From: an uncultured Opitutia bacterium | Lineage (GTDB): Bacteria; Verrucomicrobiota; Verrucomicrobiia; Opitutales; Puniceicoccaceae | Length of the DNA stretch: 61,175 nucleotides | Direction: 5' to 3' | Assembly (NCBI GenBank): GCA_913056175.1 | Contig: CAJXLM010000012.1 | Span: 1-61,175, forward strand | Part shown: in pieces, positions 8,608 through 17,907 of the stretch | Layout: each line of letters starts with the position of its first letter | Numbering within the stretch: position 1 is the stretch's first letter | The notes under the pieces: model-generated | Seen by the model: the letters and a program-made list of their open reading frames with translations, nothing else | Databases searched by the model: none | Told to the model about the DNA's origin: nothing | Position numbers and translations under genes: made by a program

Positions 8608-9099
8608 ACGGAAGGACACATGATTGGATTTCATTCCGGATTTCTTCGTTCCCCACGGAGAAACGCCGGAGCAGCCGGAGCACTGCTCCGGCTCATAAAC
8701 TCCTTTCAGTCAATGACTTACAAGTCTGTCGGAGCACCGGAGCAGAAATCGAAGTCTGCCGCCGTTTCTTTGCAGGGAAGGTGGGGCTGGGCTCTCCCTC
8801 TATCTTTCTACTTTTTTTCCCTGACTTGGTTTTCTCCTCCGGTGCTCCGACAAATTCCATAAGCCATTGATCAGAAACAACTTAGAAACCGGAGCAGAAG
8901 GGAATTCTGCTCCGGCGTGCTCCGGTGCTCCGACAAACTCAAATTTTTCTTGGTTCATTATGAAGTTTTTGGTTTTTATCCGCACCACCAATCCCTGCCA
9001 GCTTCCCGTGACTGTGGTTCTCCGCGCGGGAATGCGTGGATTTTCCTGATGTGAAGCAAGCGGCTCTTATCCACCAAGCATCAGATCAACACCCGACCT
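8608..9099. other. Iteron-rich segment, candidate replication origin of the element
   Basis: No convincing gene. The octamer CCGGAGCA occurs on the plus strand at 8666, 8675, 8737 and 8889. Its complement TGCTCCGG starts at 8684, 8908 and 8918. One-base variants start at 8729 (TCGGAGCA), 8843 and 8926 (TGCTCCGA), giving ten sites in 268 bases. Two perfect inverted repeats are built from them: 8673-8693 (10-base arms, 1-base centre) and 8889-8915 (11-base arms, 5-base loop). CTCCGGTGCTCCGACAAA is repeated directly at 8837-8854 and 8920-8937 and, over 16 bases, inverted at 8727-8742. AT-rich tracts lie at about 8795-8835 and 8936-8985. Position after a replication gene supports an origin. Confidence 0.65.
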
Positions 9100-9294
9100 A
9101 TGGCCGTTCTCCGCAAGAATCCTCGCGCCGCCTCCCGGCGGCAAACCGAGGCACAGCGCCTCGCAGCAAAGCTCCTCGACCAGCATGGAATCGAGTCACA
9201 AGCCGAGAAGGACCGCCAGTTCTGGCGTGATGTGCAGCGGCGGCAAAGGGAGGAGGACGAGCAAGCGTATGACAGGGAGAATGCACGCCGGTAG
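9100..9294 (+). CDS. Small charged protein of the integrated element
   Basis: 64 aa, MAVLRKNPRAASRR start. It is very rich in Arg, Gln and Glu and predicted to be one long helix. The basic N-terminus and charged C-terminus recall small DNA-binding proteins, but no family is recognised. It follows the candidate origin and its stop overlaps the next ORF, so the two may form a short operon. Confidence 0.55.
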   Translation: MAVLRKNPRAASRRQTEAQRLAAKLLDQHGIESQAEKDRQFWRDVQRRQREEDEQAYDRENARR

Positions 9295-9586
9295 CACACC
9301 GCCTTTCCTGCGGACCCTTCACATCGTGGCGTGGGCGATCCACGAGCACCTTGGTGCCACGAGCTGCGCCTGTGATGGGGGAATCATCAACAAGCCACGG
9401 CAGGAAGTGGAAGCCGCGCTCCGCGCCATCGACCCTCATGCCCGCATCGAGGAGGTGAACCACGCAGGAACGCCTCTGGTCGTCTACAGCGGCAGCATCC
9501 CAGGGGCCGGGGAGTACACCTTTGCCGTCGAGGCCGAGAGCATGGTCCGCGCTGAGCTGCGCCAGCGTGCCGCCATGAACAACTGA
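9269..9586 (+). CDS. Hypothetical protein of the integrated element
   Basis: 105 aa from ATG at 9269, which has GGGAGGAGG about 11 bases upstream; ATG at 9281 is an alternative. It overlaps the end of the preceding gene by 26 bases. The core (TLHIVAWAIHEHLGATSCACDG ... EEVNHAGTPLVVYSG ... YTFAVEAESMVRAELRQRA) looks like a small mixed alpha/beta protein. No family recognised. It is the last gene before the right end of the element. Confidence 0.5.
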   Translation: MTGRMHAGSTPPFLRTLHIVAWAIHEHLGATSCACDGGIINKPRQEVEAALRAIDPHARIEEVNHAGTPLVVYSGSIPGAGEYTFAVEAESMVRAELRQRAAMNN

Positions 9587-10130
9587 AGCCCCCTGGCGGC
9601 TTCCACGCCAACACCCCGACTCCTACCCTTCGCAGCCTCTCTCCGACGAATCCTCGCGGCTCCTATGGCTTTGCCGTGAATGTGCGTGGGTGTTGAGGTC
9701 TTCTTTTATGGGACCCGTTGTTCTCGATTTGGGGGCTCCCGGGGTGGGTGCCCCCTTGTGCTCTCAAAATTTTTCCTGAGCACCTGCCAAAATAGGGCTG
9801 CGCCTGTTTGATAGAATCCGAATAGGGCTGCGCCTGTTGGTGGACTGCGCGAACCGTGCGGACCAGAGTGTGCAGGCTCAGAGGCCGGAAAGGTGGGGTG
9901 GTGGAGAGCAGCCTCCCCGCCTCACGCAGAAAAAAAGCCACGCCAGGGAAACACCGAACCTGACGTGGCCATAAGAGAATCTATCAGAACAACACCTCCA
10001 CGAATACTACAGACTCCGGAGGTGGTGGCAAGCGTATTCCACTACTGCCGGAAAATGGAATACGAATGGCATACGGAGCAAGACTGGCGTTGTAGGCCGG
10101 GAAGGCTGATCGGCTCGCAAGCCCCGTAAA
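9587..10130. other. Non-coding right end of the element with direct repeats
   Basis: No convincing gene in 544 bases. AATAGGGCTGCGCCTGTT is repeated exactly at 9791-9808 and 9821-9838 (period 30). GGGGGC (9731-9736) and GCCCCC (9750-9755) could pair. CGTATTCCA (10033-10041) and TGGAATACG (10056-10064) form an inverted repeat 67 bases from attR, and TGGCATACGG (10067-10076) is shared with the int upstream region. The spacing suits integrase arm-type and excisionase sites; this is inferred from position. Confidence 0.5.
9791..9838. repeat. Two exact 18-base direct repeats, candidate integrase arm sites
   Basis: AATAGGGCTGCGCCTGTT occurs at 9791-9808 and 9821-9838, three helical turns apart (30 bases), about 300 bases from attR. 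Helically phased identical repeats near an att site are typical of recombinase or Xis binding arms. Confidence 0.5.
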
Positions 10131-10221
<91 letters not shown>

Positions 10222-10234
10222 GGGACTGGAGAAC

Positions 10235-10264
10235 AGCAAAGCCGGGCAAGGTGGAGGGAGTCAA
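10235..10264 (-). promoter_or_regulatory. Putative promoter of tRNA-Ser
   Basis: On the minus strand TTGACT (10259-10264) is separated by 18 bases from TTTGCT (10235-10240), which ends 13 bases before the tRNA 5' end. The -35 is strong and the -10 weak. It lies just after the trpB-like stop, so the tRNA may also receive readthrough from that gene. Confidence 0.45.
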
Positions 10265-10280
10265 CCGGGAAGGGCCCGGG

Positions 10281-11636
10281 CTAGAGGGAGGGAAGGCCGG
10301 CGAGGGCCATGGCGATTTCCTCGTTGGGGTAATCGTAGTCGTGGAGCTTGCCCGCGTGGTAGTCGCTGTAGGCCTGCATATCGAAGTTCCCGTGGCCGCA
10401 GAGATTGAAGAGGATGGTATCGGCGCGTCCCTCTTCCCGGCACCGTTCGGCCTCGCGCTGGGCCCCGATGACCGCGTGGTTGGCCTCGGGGGCGGGGAGG
10501 ATGCCCTCGGCCTGGGCGAAGCCCACCCCGGCGGCAAAGGTTTCCAGCTGGTGGAAGCTGCGGGCCTCGAGCAGGCCCAGTTTCCGGCAGTGGCTGACCA
10601 TGGGGGCCATCCCGTGGTAGCGGAGCCCGCCACTGTGGAAGCCCGGCGGGACGAAAGAGCTGCCGAGCGTGTTCATCTTGACCAGCGGGGTGAGGTGAGC
10701 GGTATCGCCGTAGTCGTAGGCGAGCGGACCCTTGGTGAGGGTCGGGCAGGCGGCGGGTTCGACGGCGACCACGCGGGGCAGGCGCCCGTCGCGGAGGCCT
10801 TCGCCGAGGAAAGGGAAGGCGATCCCGGCGAAGTTGGATCCACCCCCGGTGCAACCGACGATGACATCGGGGGATTCCCCGACCGCCTCCAATTGTTCGC
10901 GAGCCTCCTGGCCGATGACCGTCTGGTGGAGGAGGACATGGTTGAGAACGCTGCCCAGGCAGTAGCTGGTATCGGCAGACTGGGCGGCGACCTCGACCGC
11001 CTCGGAAATGGCAATGCCGAGGGATCCGCGGCACTCCGGATCCTCGGCGAGGATAGCGCGCCCCGCCTCGGTGGACTCGCTCGGGGAGGGAATGCAAGTC
11101 GCGTCAAAGGTTTCCATGAAGGCGCGGCGGTAGGGCTTCTGCTCGAAGCTGACCCTCACCATGTAGACCAGGCATTCCAGGCCGAACATCCGGCAGGCGA
11201 GGGCGAGCGAGCTGCCCCACTGGCCGGCGCCCGTCTCCGTCGTGATTTTGCGGATGCCGGCCTCACGGTTGTAGAAAGCCTGGGGGACCGCGGTATTCGG
11301 CTTGTGGGAACCACTCGGGCTGACCCCCTCGTACTTGTAGTAGATGCGGGCCGGCGTACCGAGGGCCTCCTCCCAGCGGCGGGCGCGGTAGAGCGGAGTG
11401 CAGCGCCACTGGAGGAGGACCTGGCGGACCTCGTCGGGGATGGGAATCCACCGCTCCGTGCTGACCTCCTGCTCGATGAGGGCGGGGGGAAAGAGGGGCG
11501 CGAGGTCCTCCGGGCCGACCGGCTCGTGGGTGCCCGGGTGGAGGACCGGATCGAGCGGCTCGGGAAAATCCGCGGCGAGGTTGTACCAGTGGGTGGGGAG
11601 GGCGGAATCGGGCAACAGGGTCTTCACGGAATCCAT
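10281..11636 (-). CDS. trpB: Tryptophan synthase beta-like PLP enzyme (TrpB2 type)
   Basis: 451 aa from ATG at 11636; a longer frame would run into the divergent gene's promoter. The PLP lysine is K112 in SGSHKPNTA, and the phosphate-binding loop GCTGGGSN is present. The family condenses indole with serine to give tryptophan. Length, the N-terminal extension before the PLP motif, and motifs such as HSGGLRYHG fit the TrpB2 subgroup, which often stands apart from trpA. No trpA or other trp gene is in this window, so an indole-salvage or other synthase role is possible. Confidence 0.88.
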   Translation of the reverse strand: MDSVKTLLPDSALPTHWYNLAADFPEPLDPVLHPGTHEPVGPEDLAPLFPPALIEQEVSTERWIPIPDEVRQVLLQWRCTPLYRARRWEEALGTPARIYYKYEGVSPSGSHKPNTAVPQAFYNREAGIRKITTETGAGQWGSSLALACRMFGLECLVYMVRVSFEQKPYRRAFMETFDATCIPSPSESTEAGRAILAEDPECRGSLGIAISEAVEVAAQSADTSYCLGSVLNHVLLHQTVIGQEAREQLEAVGESPDVIVGCTGGGSNFAGIAFPFLGEGLRDGRLPRVVAVEPAACPTLTKGPLAYDYGDTAHLTPLVKMNTLGSSFVPPGFHSGGLRYHGMAPMVSHCRKLGLLEARSFHQLETFAAGVGFAQAEGILPAPEANHAVIGAQREAERCREEGRADTILFNLCGHGNFDMQAYSDYHAGKLHDYDYPNEEIAMALAGLPSL

Positions 11637-11821
11637 GACGGCGAAGAGGCTAACGGGCGCGGGGGTAGAAAACAAGCCGCGGGGCGTGGTCGGCGAGGAC
11701 GCGGACGGTCCTGCCCCCGCTCCTTTCGCGTCCCGGCCCCGGCCCTCCCGGATCCTCGCAGCGCACGCCCCCTTCCCGCTCGGAGCTTGCCCTCCGGCCC
11801 GCGGCGAGGAGAATCGCAGCC

Positions 11822-13111
11822 GTGAGACTACGGCCACCGACCCTTTTCCTCCCGGTGCTGGCAATCGCCCTTCTCGGCGGGTTCCTCTGGACGCTGCCCC
11901 GCGCCGAAGCGGCCGAGGAGCGGCAGCGGATCTACCTCGGGATCGACTCCCTCGCCGAGCGGGATTTCGACATTCTCGCGGGCAAGCGCGTCGGGTTGCT
12001 CACGCACCCCGCCGGGGTGAATCGCAACGGCCGGTCCACCGTCGACATCCTCGCGGAGGCCCCGCAGGTGGCCCTCGTGGCGCTCTTCGGTCCCGAGCAC
12101 GGCGTTTACGGCGACGCGGCGGCCAGCGAGAAGGTCGAGGACCAGATCGACCGACGGACCGGACTGCCCGTGTACTCCCTCTACGGGGATACGCGCAAGC
12201 CGACCCCCGCGATGCTGGAGGGGATCGATGTGATGGTGGTGGACCTGCAGGGGATCGGGGCCCGCTCGTACACCTACATCAGCGCCATGAAGTTGGCCAT
12301 GGAGGCCTGTTTCCAGAATGGCGTGGAGTTCGTGGTGCTCGATCGGCCGAACCCCCTCGGCGGGCTGAAGATCGACGGACCGATCATGGAGACCCGCTGG
12401 ATGAGCTACGTGGGCGACTACCGGATCCCCTACGTGCACGGCCTCACCATCGGGGAGCTCGCCCGCATGCTCAAGGAAGTGCCCGGCTGGCTGGACGTGG
12501 AACCGGCGGTGCGCCGCCAGGGGTCCCTGACCATCGTTCCCATGCGGGGCTGGTACCGCTGGATGCGCTGGCCCCAGACCGGCCTGCGCTGGGTGCCGAC
12601 CTCCCCGAACATCCCGGACCTCTCCGCCGTGCTCGGCTACGCGATGACCGGGCTCGGCACACAGATCGGGCCGTTCCGGCACGGCATCGGGACCCCCTAC
12701 CCCTTCCGCCTACTCAGCCATCCCGAGTACAGCCCGCGCCGGCTCGCCCAGGTCCTCGAAGGGCTCGAGATTCCCGGGCTTTCCTTCCGGGTCACCCGCT
12801 ACCAGCAGAGCAGCGGGCAGGTGACCCGCGGTGTCTACGTGGTGGCGGACAACTACCGGGACCTGCGTCCGACCGCGCTCTCCTTCCACCTCATGGCGTT
12901 GACCTGTGAATGGGCGGCACCCCGCAACCCCTTCGCGGAGGCTTCCAAGGCGGAGCAGACCCTCTTCAACAAGCACGTCGGCTCGACCCGCTGGTGGCGG
13001 GATCTCCTCACGGAATGCCCGGAGGTGGACGTGGGCGCGTTCCTCGCCTTCACCGCGCGGGAAGCGGCGACCTTTCGCGACTTCTCCGCGCAGTACTATC
13101 TCTACCAGTGA
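11822..13111 (+). CDS. namZ: DUF1343 exo-beta-N-acetylmuramidase (NamZ family)
   Basis: 429 aa, GTG start. Residues 1-30 form a signal peptide ([19 protein letters not shown] core, cleavage probably after AEA). The family hallmark [10 protein letters not shown] follows near residue 90, then [14 protein letters not shown] and LDRPNPLGG. Characterised NamZ enzymes release N-acetylmuramic acid from the non-reducing end of peptidoglycan fragments outside the cytoplasm. It is divergent from trpB over 185 bases and 33 bases upstream of an LptF/LptG permease gene, so the pair may form an envelope operon. Confidence 0.9.
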   Translation: MRLRPPTLFLPVLAIALLGGFLWTLPRAEAAEERQRIYLGIDSLAERDFDILAGKRVGLLTHPAGVNRNGRSTVDILAEAPQVALVALFGPEHGVYGDAAASEKVEDQIDRRTGLPVYSLYGDTRKPTPAMLEGIDVMVVDLQGIGARSYTYISAMKLAMEACFQNGVEFVVLDRPNPLGGLKIDGPIMETRWMSYVGDYRIPYVHGLTIGELARMLKEVPGWLDVEPAVRRQGSLTIVPMRGWYRWMRWPQTGLRWVPTSPNIPDLSAVLGYAMTGLGTQIGPFRHGIGTPYPFRLLSHPEYSPRRLAQVLEGLEIPGLSFRVTRYQQSSGQVTRGVYVVADNYRDLRPTALSFHLMALTCEWAAPRNPFAEASKAEQTLFNKHVGSTRWWRDLLTECPEVDVGAFLAFTAREAATFRDFSAQYYLYQ

Positions 13112-13135
13112 GGTGCCGGCGCGCGCGCCGGCGCC
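13112..13135. promoter_or_regulatory. 24-base GC palindrome between namZ and the permease gene
   Basis: GGTGCCGGCGCG followed by CGCGCCGGCGCC is a palindrome with one mismatched pair. It begins at the namZ stop codon and ends 9 bases before the next start, so it would form a hairpin over the ribosome-binding region of the permease gene. Confidence 0.45.
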
Positions 13136-13144
13136 TCCGCAGGC

Positions 13145-14242
13145 ATGCTGCTCGCCCGTTACCTCTTCCGCGAGTGGGGGAAGACCTTCCTCCTGACCAC
13201 CCTTGCGGTGGTTGGGCTGCAGTTCTTCTCCGACCTCTACAACGAGCTGCCCGGCTTCCTCGACCGCGGGGGAACCGCGGGGGAGACCGTGCGCTTCTTC
13301 CTCTACCGCCTGCCCGGTTACCTTCCCCCGCTCCTCCCCCTCGCCTTCCTGCTCTCCGTCCTCTGGACCCTCGCCCGCCTGCAGATGCACGGGGAGATCG
13401 TGGCCCTGCGGGCCTCCGGGCTCTCCCTTGCCGGGATCAGCCGACCCCTCTGGCTCGCCGCGGTACTCCTTGCCATGGCCACGCTGGCCCTGAACGCGCT
13501 CGTCGTCCCCCTGGCGACCCGTGAGTCCCGCACCATCAAGGAAACCCTGAAGGAGCGGGTCCTCGCCGGGGATGCCGACCGCGTGCAGGGAACCATCCGG
13601 GCGCAGGCCGTCTACCTGGAGAGCGAGCAGCAACTCTGGTTCACGGAGGTCTTCCGGCGGACCGAGCAGACCGCCTACGGCGTGCGCATCGACTGGCTCG
13701 CCGACGGCCGCCCCTTCCGGCGGATCGAGGCGGCCCGCGCCCGCTATGTCCCCGGGCGGCAGGGCTGGATCCTCGAGAACGGGCGGACCCTCACCTGGGA
13801 GGACGGAGCAACCCTTCCCACGCGGGCGAGTCCCTTCGGGGAACGACTGCTCCTCGACACCTCCCTGACCCCTACCCTTCTCGCCTCGCTGGCGCGGGAT
13901 CCCCGCGATCTCAGCCTGCCCGAACTGCGCGCCGTCATTGGGGAAATGCCCGCCGGGGTGGCCCGGCGCCCCTACGTGCTGCGCCAGTACGCCGTCCTCG
14001 GGGGCCCGCTCCAGCTCTTCGTCGTCCTCCTCCTCGCCCTTCCCGCAGCGCTCGGCGCGAATCGGCAGCGGCCCGCAGCCGGGTTCTTCCGTGCCGCCTG
14101 GCTCTACCTCCTCTTCTTCCTCTTCTCCCAGCTCGTGGGGCTCGCCGGGAGCAGCGGCCTCCTCCCGGCGGCGGCGACCCTCTGGTTCCCCCTCGCGGTG
14201 GCCCTGGGAACCGGGGGGTACCTCTACCGTCGCTACGCCTGA
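13145..14242 (+). CDS. LptF/LptG-family permease (YjgP/YjgQ)
   Basis: 365 aa. Three N-terminal hydrophobic segments lie near residues 15-30, 55-85 and 100-120. A soluble jellyroll-type periplasmic domain of about 150 residues follows, then three C-terminal segments from residue ~275. RLQMHGEIVALRASGLS is the conserved cytoplasmic coupling region. LptF and LptG pair with the LptB ATPase to extract lipopolysaccharide from the inner membrane. Only one of the pair is here, and I cannot decide between LptF and LptG. The C-terminus is convergent with the DegT gene. Confidence 0.87.
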   Translation: MLLARYLFREWGKTFLLTTLAVVGLQFFSDLYNELPGFLDRGGTAGETVRFFLYRLPGYLPPLLPLAFLLSVLWTLARLQMHGEIVALRASGLSLAGISRPLWLAAVLLAMATLALNALVVPLATRESRTIKETLKERVLAGDADRVQGTIRAQAVYLESEQQLWFTEVFRRTEQTAYGVRIDWLADGRPFRRIEAARARYVPGRQGWILENGRTLTWEDGATLPTRASPFGERLLLDTSLTPTLLASLARDPRDLSLPELRAVIGEMPAGVARRPYVLRQYAVLGGPLQLFVVLLLALPAALGANRQRPAAGFFRAAWLYLLFFLFSQLVGLAGSSGLLPAAATLWFPLAVALGTGGYLYRRYA

Positions 14243-14263
14243 TCCGGGCCGGAAGTCCCGGGC

Positions 14264-15391
14264 CTACCCCTCGAGCACCCGGCGGAGGGCGGCGATCACC
14301 CGGTCGCGGTCGTCCGCGGTCATGGCAGAGCCGCTTGGCAGGCAGAGACCGCGGGCAAAGACGCGCTCACAGACCGCGCCCCCCCGGCACTCCGCCCCGG
14401 CAAAGAGCGGCTGGAGATGGAGCGGTTTCCAGAGCGGGCGGGTCTCGATGTCCTCCCGCTCCAGCGCCTGCCGGACCTCCTCCGGCGAGGCGGCTGCCTC
14501 GCGCGGGTCGAGGAGCAGGGCGGTCAGCCAGAAGTTGGGCGTGCCCGTGACCCCTTCCGGCATCGGAGAGAGGCCCGGCAGGTCAGCGAGGGCTTGTCCG
14601 TAGGCCCGGCGGTGGTCCCGGCGGGCGGCGATCATGTCGTCGAGCCGGGCCAGCTGGGCCCGCCCGAGGGCGGCGAGCAGGTTGCTGAGGCGAAAATTGT
14701 AGCCCATCTCCTCGTGCTGGTAGTGAGCGGCCGGCTCCCGGGCCTGGGTCGCCCACTTGCGGGCCCGGCGGATCCAGTCCCCGTTCCGGGAGACGAGGGC
14801 CCCCCCTCCCGCGGTCGTGGTGATCTTGTTGCCGTTGAAGGAGAACACCGCGAGGTCGCCCTGAAGGCCGGCCGGCTCGCCTTGGTGGAAGGCCCCGAGA
14901 GCCTCGGCGGCGTCCTGGACCACCGGGATTCCCCGTTCCCGGCAGAGCGGGAGGAGGCGGTCGTAGTCCGCGCACTGTCCGTAGAGGTCGACGGTGATCA
15001 CCGCCCGGAAGTCGCCGCCATGGTCGAGGGCCTCGGCGAGCGCGCCCGGGTCGACGTTCCAGGTATCGTCCTCGGAATCGAGGAAGACCGGTTCGGCCCC
15101 CAGCTGCAGGACCGCGTTGGCGCTGGCCACAAAGGTGAGACTCGGCACGAGCACCCGGTCGCCCCGGCCGACCCCGAGGAGCCGGAGGGCGAGGAGGAGG
15201 GCCGCACTCCCCGACTGGAGAGCGGCCACCTCGACCTCCCCGCCGAGGCGGGCGGCAATCTCTTCCTCGAAGGCGCCAATCTCCGGGCCGACCGGAGCGA
15301 TCCAGCCGGAGTCAAAGGCGCGGAGGAGGGCCTCCCGCTCGAGGGGGCCGACATCAGGGGGCGAGAGAAGGATGCGGGAGGGCGCAGGCAC
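14264..15391 (-). CDS. DegT/DnrJ/EryC1/StrS-family PLP aminotransferase
   Basis: 375 aa. The PLP lysine is K189 in FSFNGNKITTTAGGGAL, and VVQDAAEALGA carries the cofactor-contacting Asp. The family transaminates keto-sugar nucleotides, making amino sugars for surface polysaccharide, glycans or antibiotics. The motif context (GSAALLLALRLLGVGRGD, SLTFVASANAV) resembles the PglE/WecE-type 4-aminotransferases. No other sugar-nucleotide gene is adjacent, so the substrate is open. It is divergent from the host-attachment gene across 130 bases. Confidence 0.9.
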   Translation of the reverse strand: MPAPSRILLSPPDVGPLEREALLRAFDSGWIAPVGPEIGAFEEEIAARLGGEVEVAALQSGSAALLLALRLLGVGRGDRVLVPSLTFVASANAVLQLGAEPVFLDSEDDTWNVDPGALAEALDHGGDFRAVITVDLYGQCADYDRLLPLCRERGIPVVQDAAEALGAFHQGEPAGLQGDLAVFSFNGNKITTTAGGGALVSRNGDWIRRARKWATQAREPAAHYQHEEMGYNFRLSNLLAALGRAQLARLDDMIAARRDHRRAYGQALADLPGLSPMPEGVTGTPNFWLTALLLDPREAAASPEEVRQALEREDIETRPLWKPLHLQPLFAGAECRGGAVCERVFARGLCLPSGSAMTADDRDRVIAALRRVLEG

Positions 15392-15521
15392 GACCGGGGA
15401 GGATGGAGGGATTTCCTCCCGGCGGGCAAAACTAATGCCCGACGACCGGAAAACCGTGCGGACCGGCCGACGATCCCTCTTGGCTCCCAGCCGCGGTCCG
15501 CTAGGATGGAACCTCGACTTT

Positions 15522-15971
15522 ATGGCAGACTACGCAATCGGCATTCTCGTGGCCGACGGGGGACGGGCCGTCCTCTACGGAACCACTCACGCAAGCGGCG
15601 AGCTCGAGGAGCTGGAGGATTTCGTGAATCCCGAGGGGCAATTGCGCCCGCAGGAGTACGAAAGCGACGCTCCCGGGCGCACCTTCGACAGCAAGGGGGA
15701 GGGTCGGCACGCGATGGCGCCGGACACCGACCCGCACCAGGCGGCCGCCGAAAAGTTCTCGCGGATGCTCGCCGGGAAGCTCCAGGAAGCCTGCCAGCAG
15801 GGCCGGATCGCCCGGGTGGGCCTCGTGGCGGCGCCGCGCTTCCTCGGCCACCTCCGCTCCGCCCTGAACGGGGAGGCGGCCCGCAAGGTCGTCCTCGAGG
15901 TGGACAAGAACCTCACCCACGAGAAGGCCGCGGAAGTACGGGCGCACCTGCCCGCGAAGCTCTTCACCTGA
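15522..15971 (+). CDS. Host-attachment family protein
   Basis: 149 aa from ATG at 15522. The pattern ADGGRAVLYG at the start, and VGLVAAPRFLGHLRSAL followed by EVDKNLTHEKAAEVRAHLP at the end, is the signature of the family annotated 'protein required for attachment to host cells'. Despite the name, members are widespread in free-living bacteria and are related to the release-factor-like baeRF fold. The true function is unknown. It is convergent with guaA, 50 bases apart. Confidence 0.85.
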   Translation: MADYAIGILVADGGRAVLYGTTHASGELEELEDFVNPEGQLRPQEYESDAPGRTFDSKGEGRHAMAPDTDPHQAAAEKFSRMLAGKLQEACQQGRIARVGLVAAPRFLGHLRSALNGEAARKVVLEVDKNLTHEKAAEVRAHLPAKLFT

Positions 15972-16021
15972 GAGGGCGCGCGGCGGGGGAGAAGCCCACC
16001 CGTTCGGAGCGGTCCCCGCCC

Positions 16022-17563
16022 CTACTCCCACTCGATCGTGCTGGGGGGTTTGGAGCTGACGTCGAGCACCACGCGATTGACCCCTTCCACCTCGTTGATG
16101 ATCCGGTTGGAGACCCGGCGGACGAGGTCGTGGGGCAGCCTTGCCCAGTCCGCGGTCATCGCATCGGCGCTCTCCACGATGCGCAGGGCGACGACGTGGT
16201 CGTAGGTGCGCTCGTCGCCCATTACCCCGACCGTGCGGACTGGCAGGAACACGCAGAAACTCTGCCAGACCTTGTAGTAGAGATCCGCCGCCACCATTTC
16301 CTCCTGAAGGATCGCGTCGGCGAGGCGAAGGGTCGCGAGGTAGTCCGGGCGGATCTCACCGAGCACCCGTACCGCCAGACCCGGACCCGGGAAGGGCTGG
16401 CGCCAGAGCACCTCCCGGGGCAGGCCGAGTTCGTGGCCGAGCTCGCGCACCTCATCCTTGAAGAGCTGCCGGAGGGGCTCGAGCAGCTCCAGCCGCATTC
16501 GTTCCGGGAGGCCCCCGACATTGTGGTGGCTCTTGATGAGGGCCGCCGGGTTGCCGTCGATGGAGACGCTTTCGATCACATCCGGGTAGAGCGTCCCCTG
16601 GGCGAGGAACTTGACCTCGCCGATCCGGGTAATGGAGTCCTCGAAGACCTCCACGAAGGTGTTGCCAATACGCTTGCGCTTCTCCTCCGGATCGCTGACC
16701 CCCTCGAGCCTGCGGAGAAACTCGCCGGCCCGGTCCTCCACCCGCAGGTCCATGGCGAAGTTCTCCCGGAAGAGCAGCTCCACCTGTTCGCGTTCGTGGA
16801 GGCGGAGGAGCCCGTTGTCGACGAAGATGCAGGTCAGCTGGTCGCCGATGGCCCGGTGGAGAAGGGCGGCGGCCACCGAGGAATCGACCCCGCCGCTCAA
16901 GCCGAGGACAACGTGGTCCTCCCCCACCCGCGCGCGGATCTCCTCGACCGACCGCTCGATGAAATCGGCCATGGACCAGTCGCCCCGGCAGCCGCAGACC
17001 CGGTGCAGGAAGTTGCGGAGAATTTCCGTGCCGAATTCCGTGTGGGCGACTTCCGGGTGGAACTGGAGGCCAAAGAGGGAGCGCTCCGCGTCCTCGACCA
17101 CCGCAAAGTCGGAATTCTCGGTGGCCGCGACCGGCCGGAAGCCGGCGGGCAGGCGGACCAGCCGGTCGCCGTGCGAGTTCCAGACGCGGACCTCCTCCGG
17201 GAGGCCCTCGAAAAGCGGGCTCGGGGCCGTGCGGCGGAGGACCCCGTGCCCGTACTCGCGCCGCTCGCTCCGCTCGACCTCCCCGCCGAGCAGGTGGGCG
17301 ATCACCTGGAGCCCGTAGCAGATTCCGAGCACCGGGACCCCCAGCTCAAAGAGGGCCGGATCCGGGCGGGGCGAACCCTCCCGGAGGACCGAGGCGGGCC
17401 CCCCGGAAAGGATGATCCCGGCGACTCCCTCGTCCCGCAGTTGGGAGGCGGGGGTCGAGTAGGGAAGGATCTGGGAGTAGACCTGGCACTCGCGGACGCG
17501 CCTTGCGATCACCTGGGTGTACTGCGAGCCGAAGTCGAGAACGGCGATCTTCTGCGTCTCCAT
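16022..17563 (-). CDS. guaA: GMP synthase (glutamine-hydrolysing)
   Basis: 513 aa from ATG at 17563 ([17 protein letters not shown]); a TTG 36 bases upstream is an alternative start. It converts XMP, ATP and glutamine to GMP in the last step of guanine nucleotide synthesis. The class I amidotransferase domain has C82 (GICYGLQ) and the His-Glu pair in FHPEVAHTE. The ATP-pyrophosphatase domain has the P-loop [11 protein letters not shown]. The C-terminal dimerisation domain ends PPSTIEWE, as in most GuaA. It is the last gene of the long minus-strand translation cluster. Confidence 0.97.
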   Translation of the reverse strand: METQKIAVLDFGSQYTQVIARRVRECQVYSQILPYSTPASQLRDEGVAGIILSGGPASVLREGSPRPDPALFELGVPVLGICYGLQVIAHLLGGEVERSERREYGHGVLRRTAPSPLFEGLPEEVRVWNSHGDRLVRLPAGFRPVAATENSDFAVVEDAERSLFGLQFHPEVAHTEFGTEILRNFLHRVCGCRGDWSMADFIERSVEEIRARVGEDHVVLGLSGGVDSSVAAALLHRAIGDQLTCIFVDNGLLRLHEREQVELLFRENFAMDLRVEDRAGEFLRRLEGVSDPEEKRKRIGNTFVEVFEDSITRIGEVKFLAQGTLYPDVIESVSIDGNPAALIKSHHNVGGLPERMRLELLEPLRQLFKDEVRELGHELGLPREVLWRQPFPGPGLAVRVLGEIRPDYLATLRLADAILQEEMVAADLYYKVWQSFCVFLPVRTVGVMGDERTYDHVVALRIVESADAMTADWARLPHDLVRRVSNRIINEVEGVNRVVLDVSSKPPSTIEWE

Positions 17564-17645
17564 CCGGGGGATTGGAAGCGCCCGCCCGAACCCGGGCAAG
17601 GGGAAAGGTCAGCGGCGGGAGACCGGGGAGCAGCGACGGGCGAAC

Positions 17646-17867
17646 CTAGAAGCGGAGAGGGATGTTCGCGAGGCCGCAGGCCGGGCAGTCCGCCTGACGG
17701 GGCCGGCCGGTCGATCCGTACAGGTGGCCGCAGCGCACGCAGTGGAAGACGGTCTGGTACCGGCGGTGATGCTCGCGGGTACCCCGTCGGTCGTAGGCAA
17801 ACCAGAGAAAGAATATTCCCCCGATCCCGAAGAGCAAGAGCAGCGAAAGGAACAGGGAAAGCGCCAT
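17646..17867 (-). CDS. Small membrane protein with zinc-ribbon tail
   Basis: 73 aa. Residues 1-25 form one hydrophobic helix (MALSLFLSLLLLFGIGGIF). After a basic stretch, two knuckles C43-V-R-C46 and C61-P-A-C64 form a probable zinc ribbon. No named family recognised. It sits 40 bases after rplQ and 82 bases before guaA on the same strand, so it is probably co-transcribed with ribosomal genes. The ribbon would face the cytoplasm if the positive-inside rule holds. Confidence 0.75.
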   Translation of the reverse strand: MALSLFLSLLLLFGIGGIFFLWFAYDRRGTREHHRRYQTVFHCVRCGHLYGSTGRPRQADCPACGLANIPLRF

Positions 17868-17907
17868 CGACGGATCCGTACGGACGCTCCCGTGCCGGCG
17901 GGACGGC

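Noticed and set aside
8620-8862. 80-codon frame over the iteron segment
   Set aside because: It runs through palindromes and iterons and has no protein-like pattern; non-coding origin DNA is the simpler reading.
8666-8933. CRISPR array
   Set aside because: The repeats are 8-18 bases, in both orientations, with irregular spacing and no cas gene; this fits iterons.
9663-9941. 92-codon minus-strand frame near attR
   Set aside because: Its sequence spans the two 18-base direct repeats, which explains the repeated QAQPY in the translation; no family or good start.
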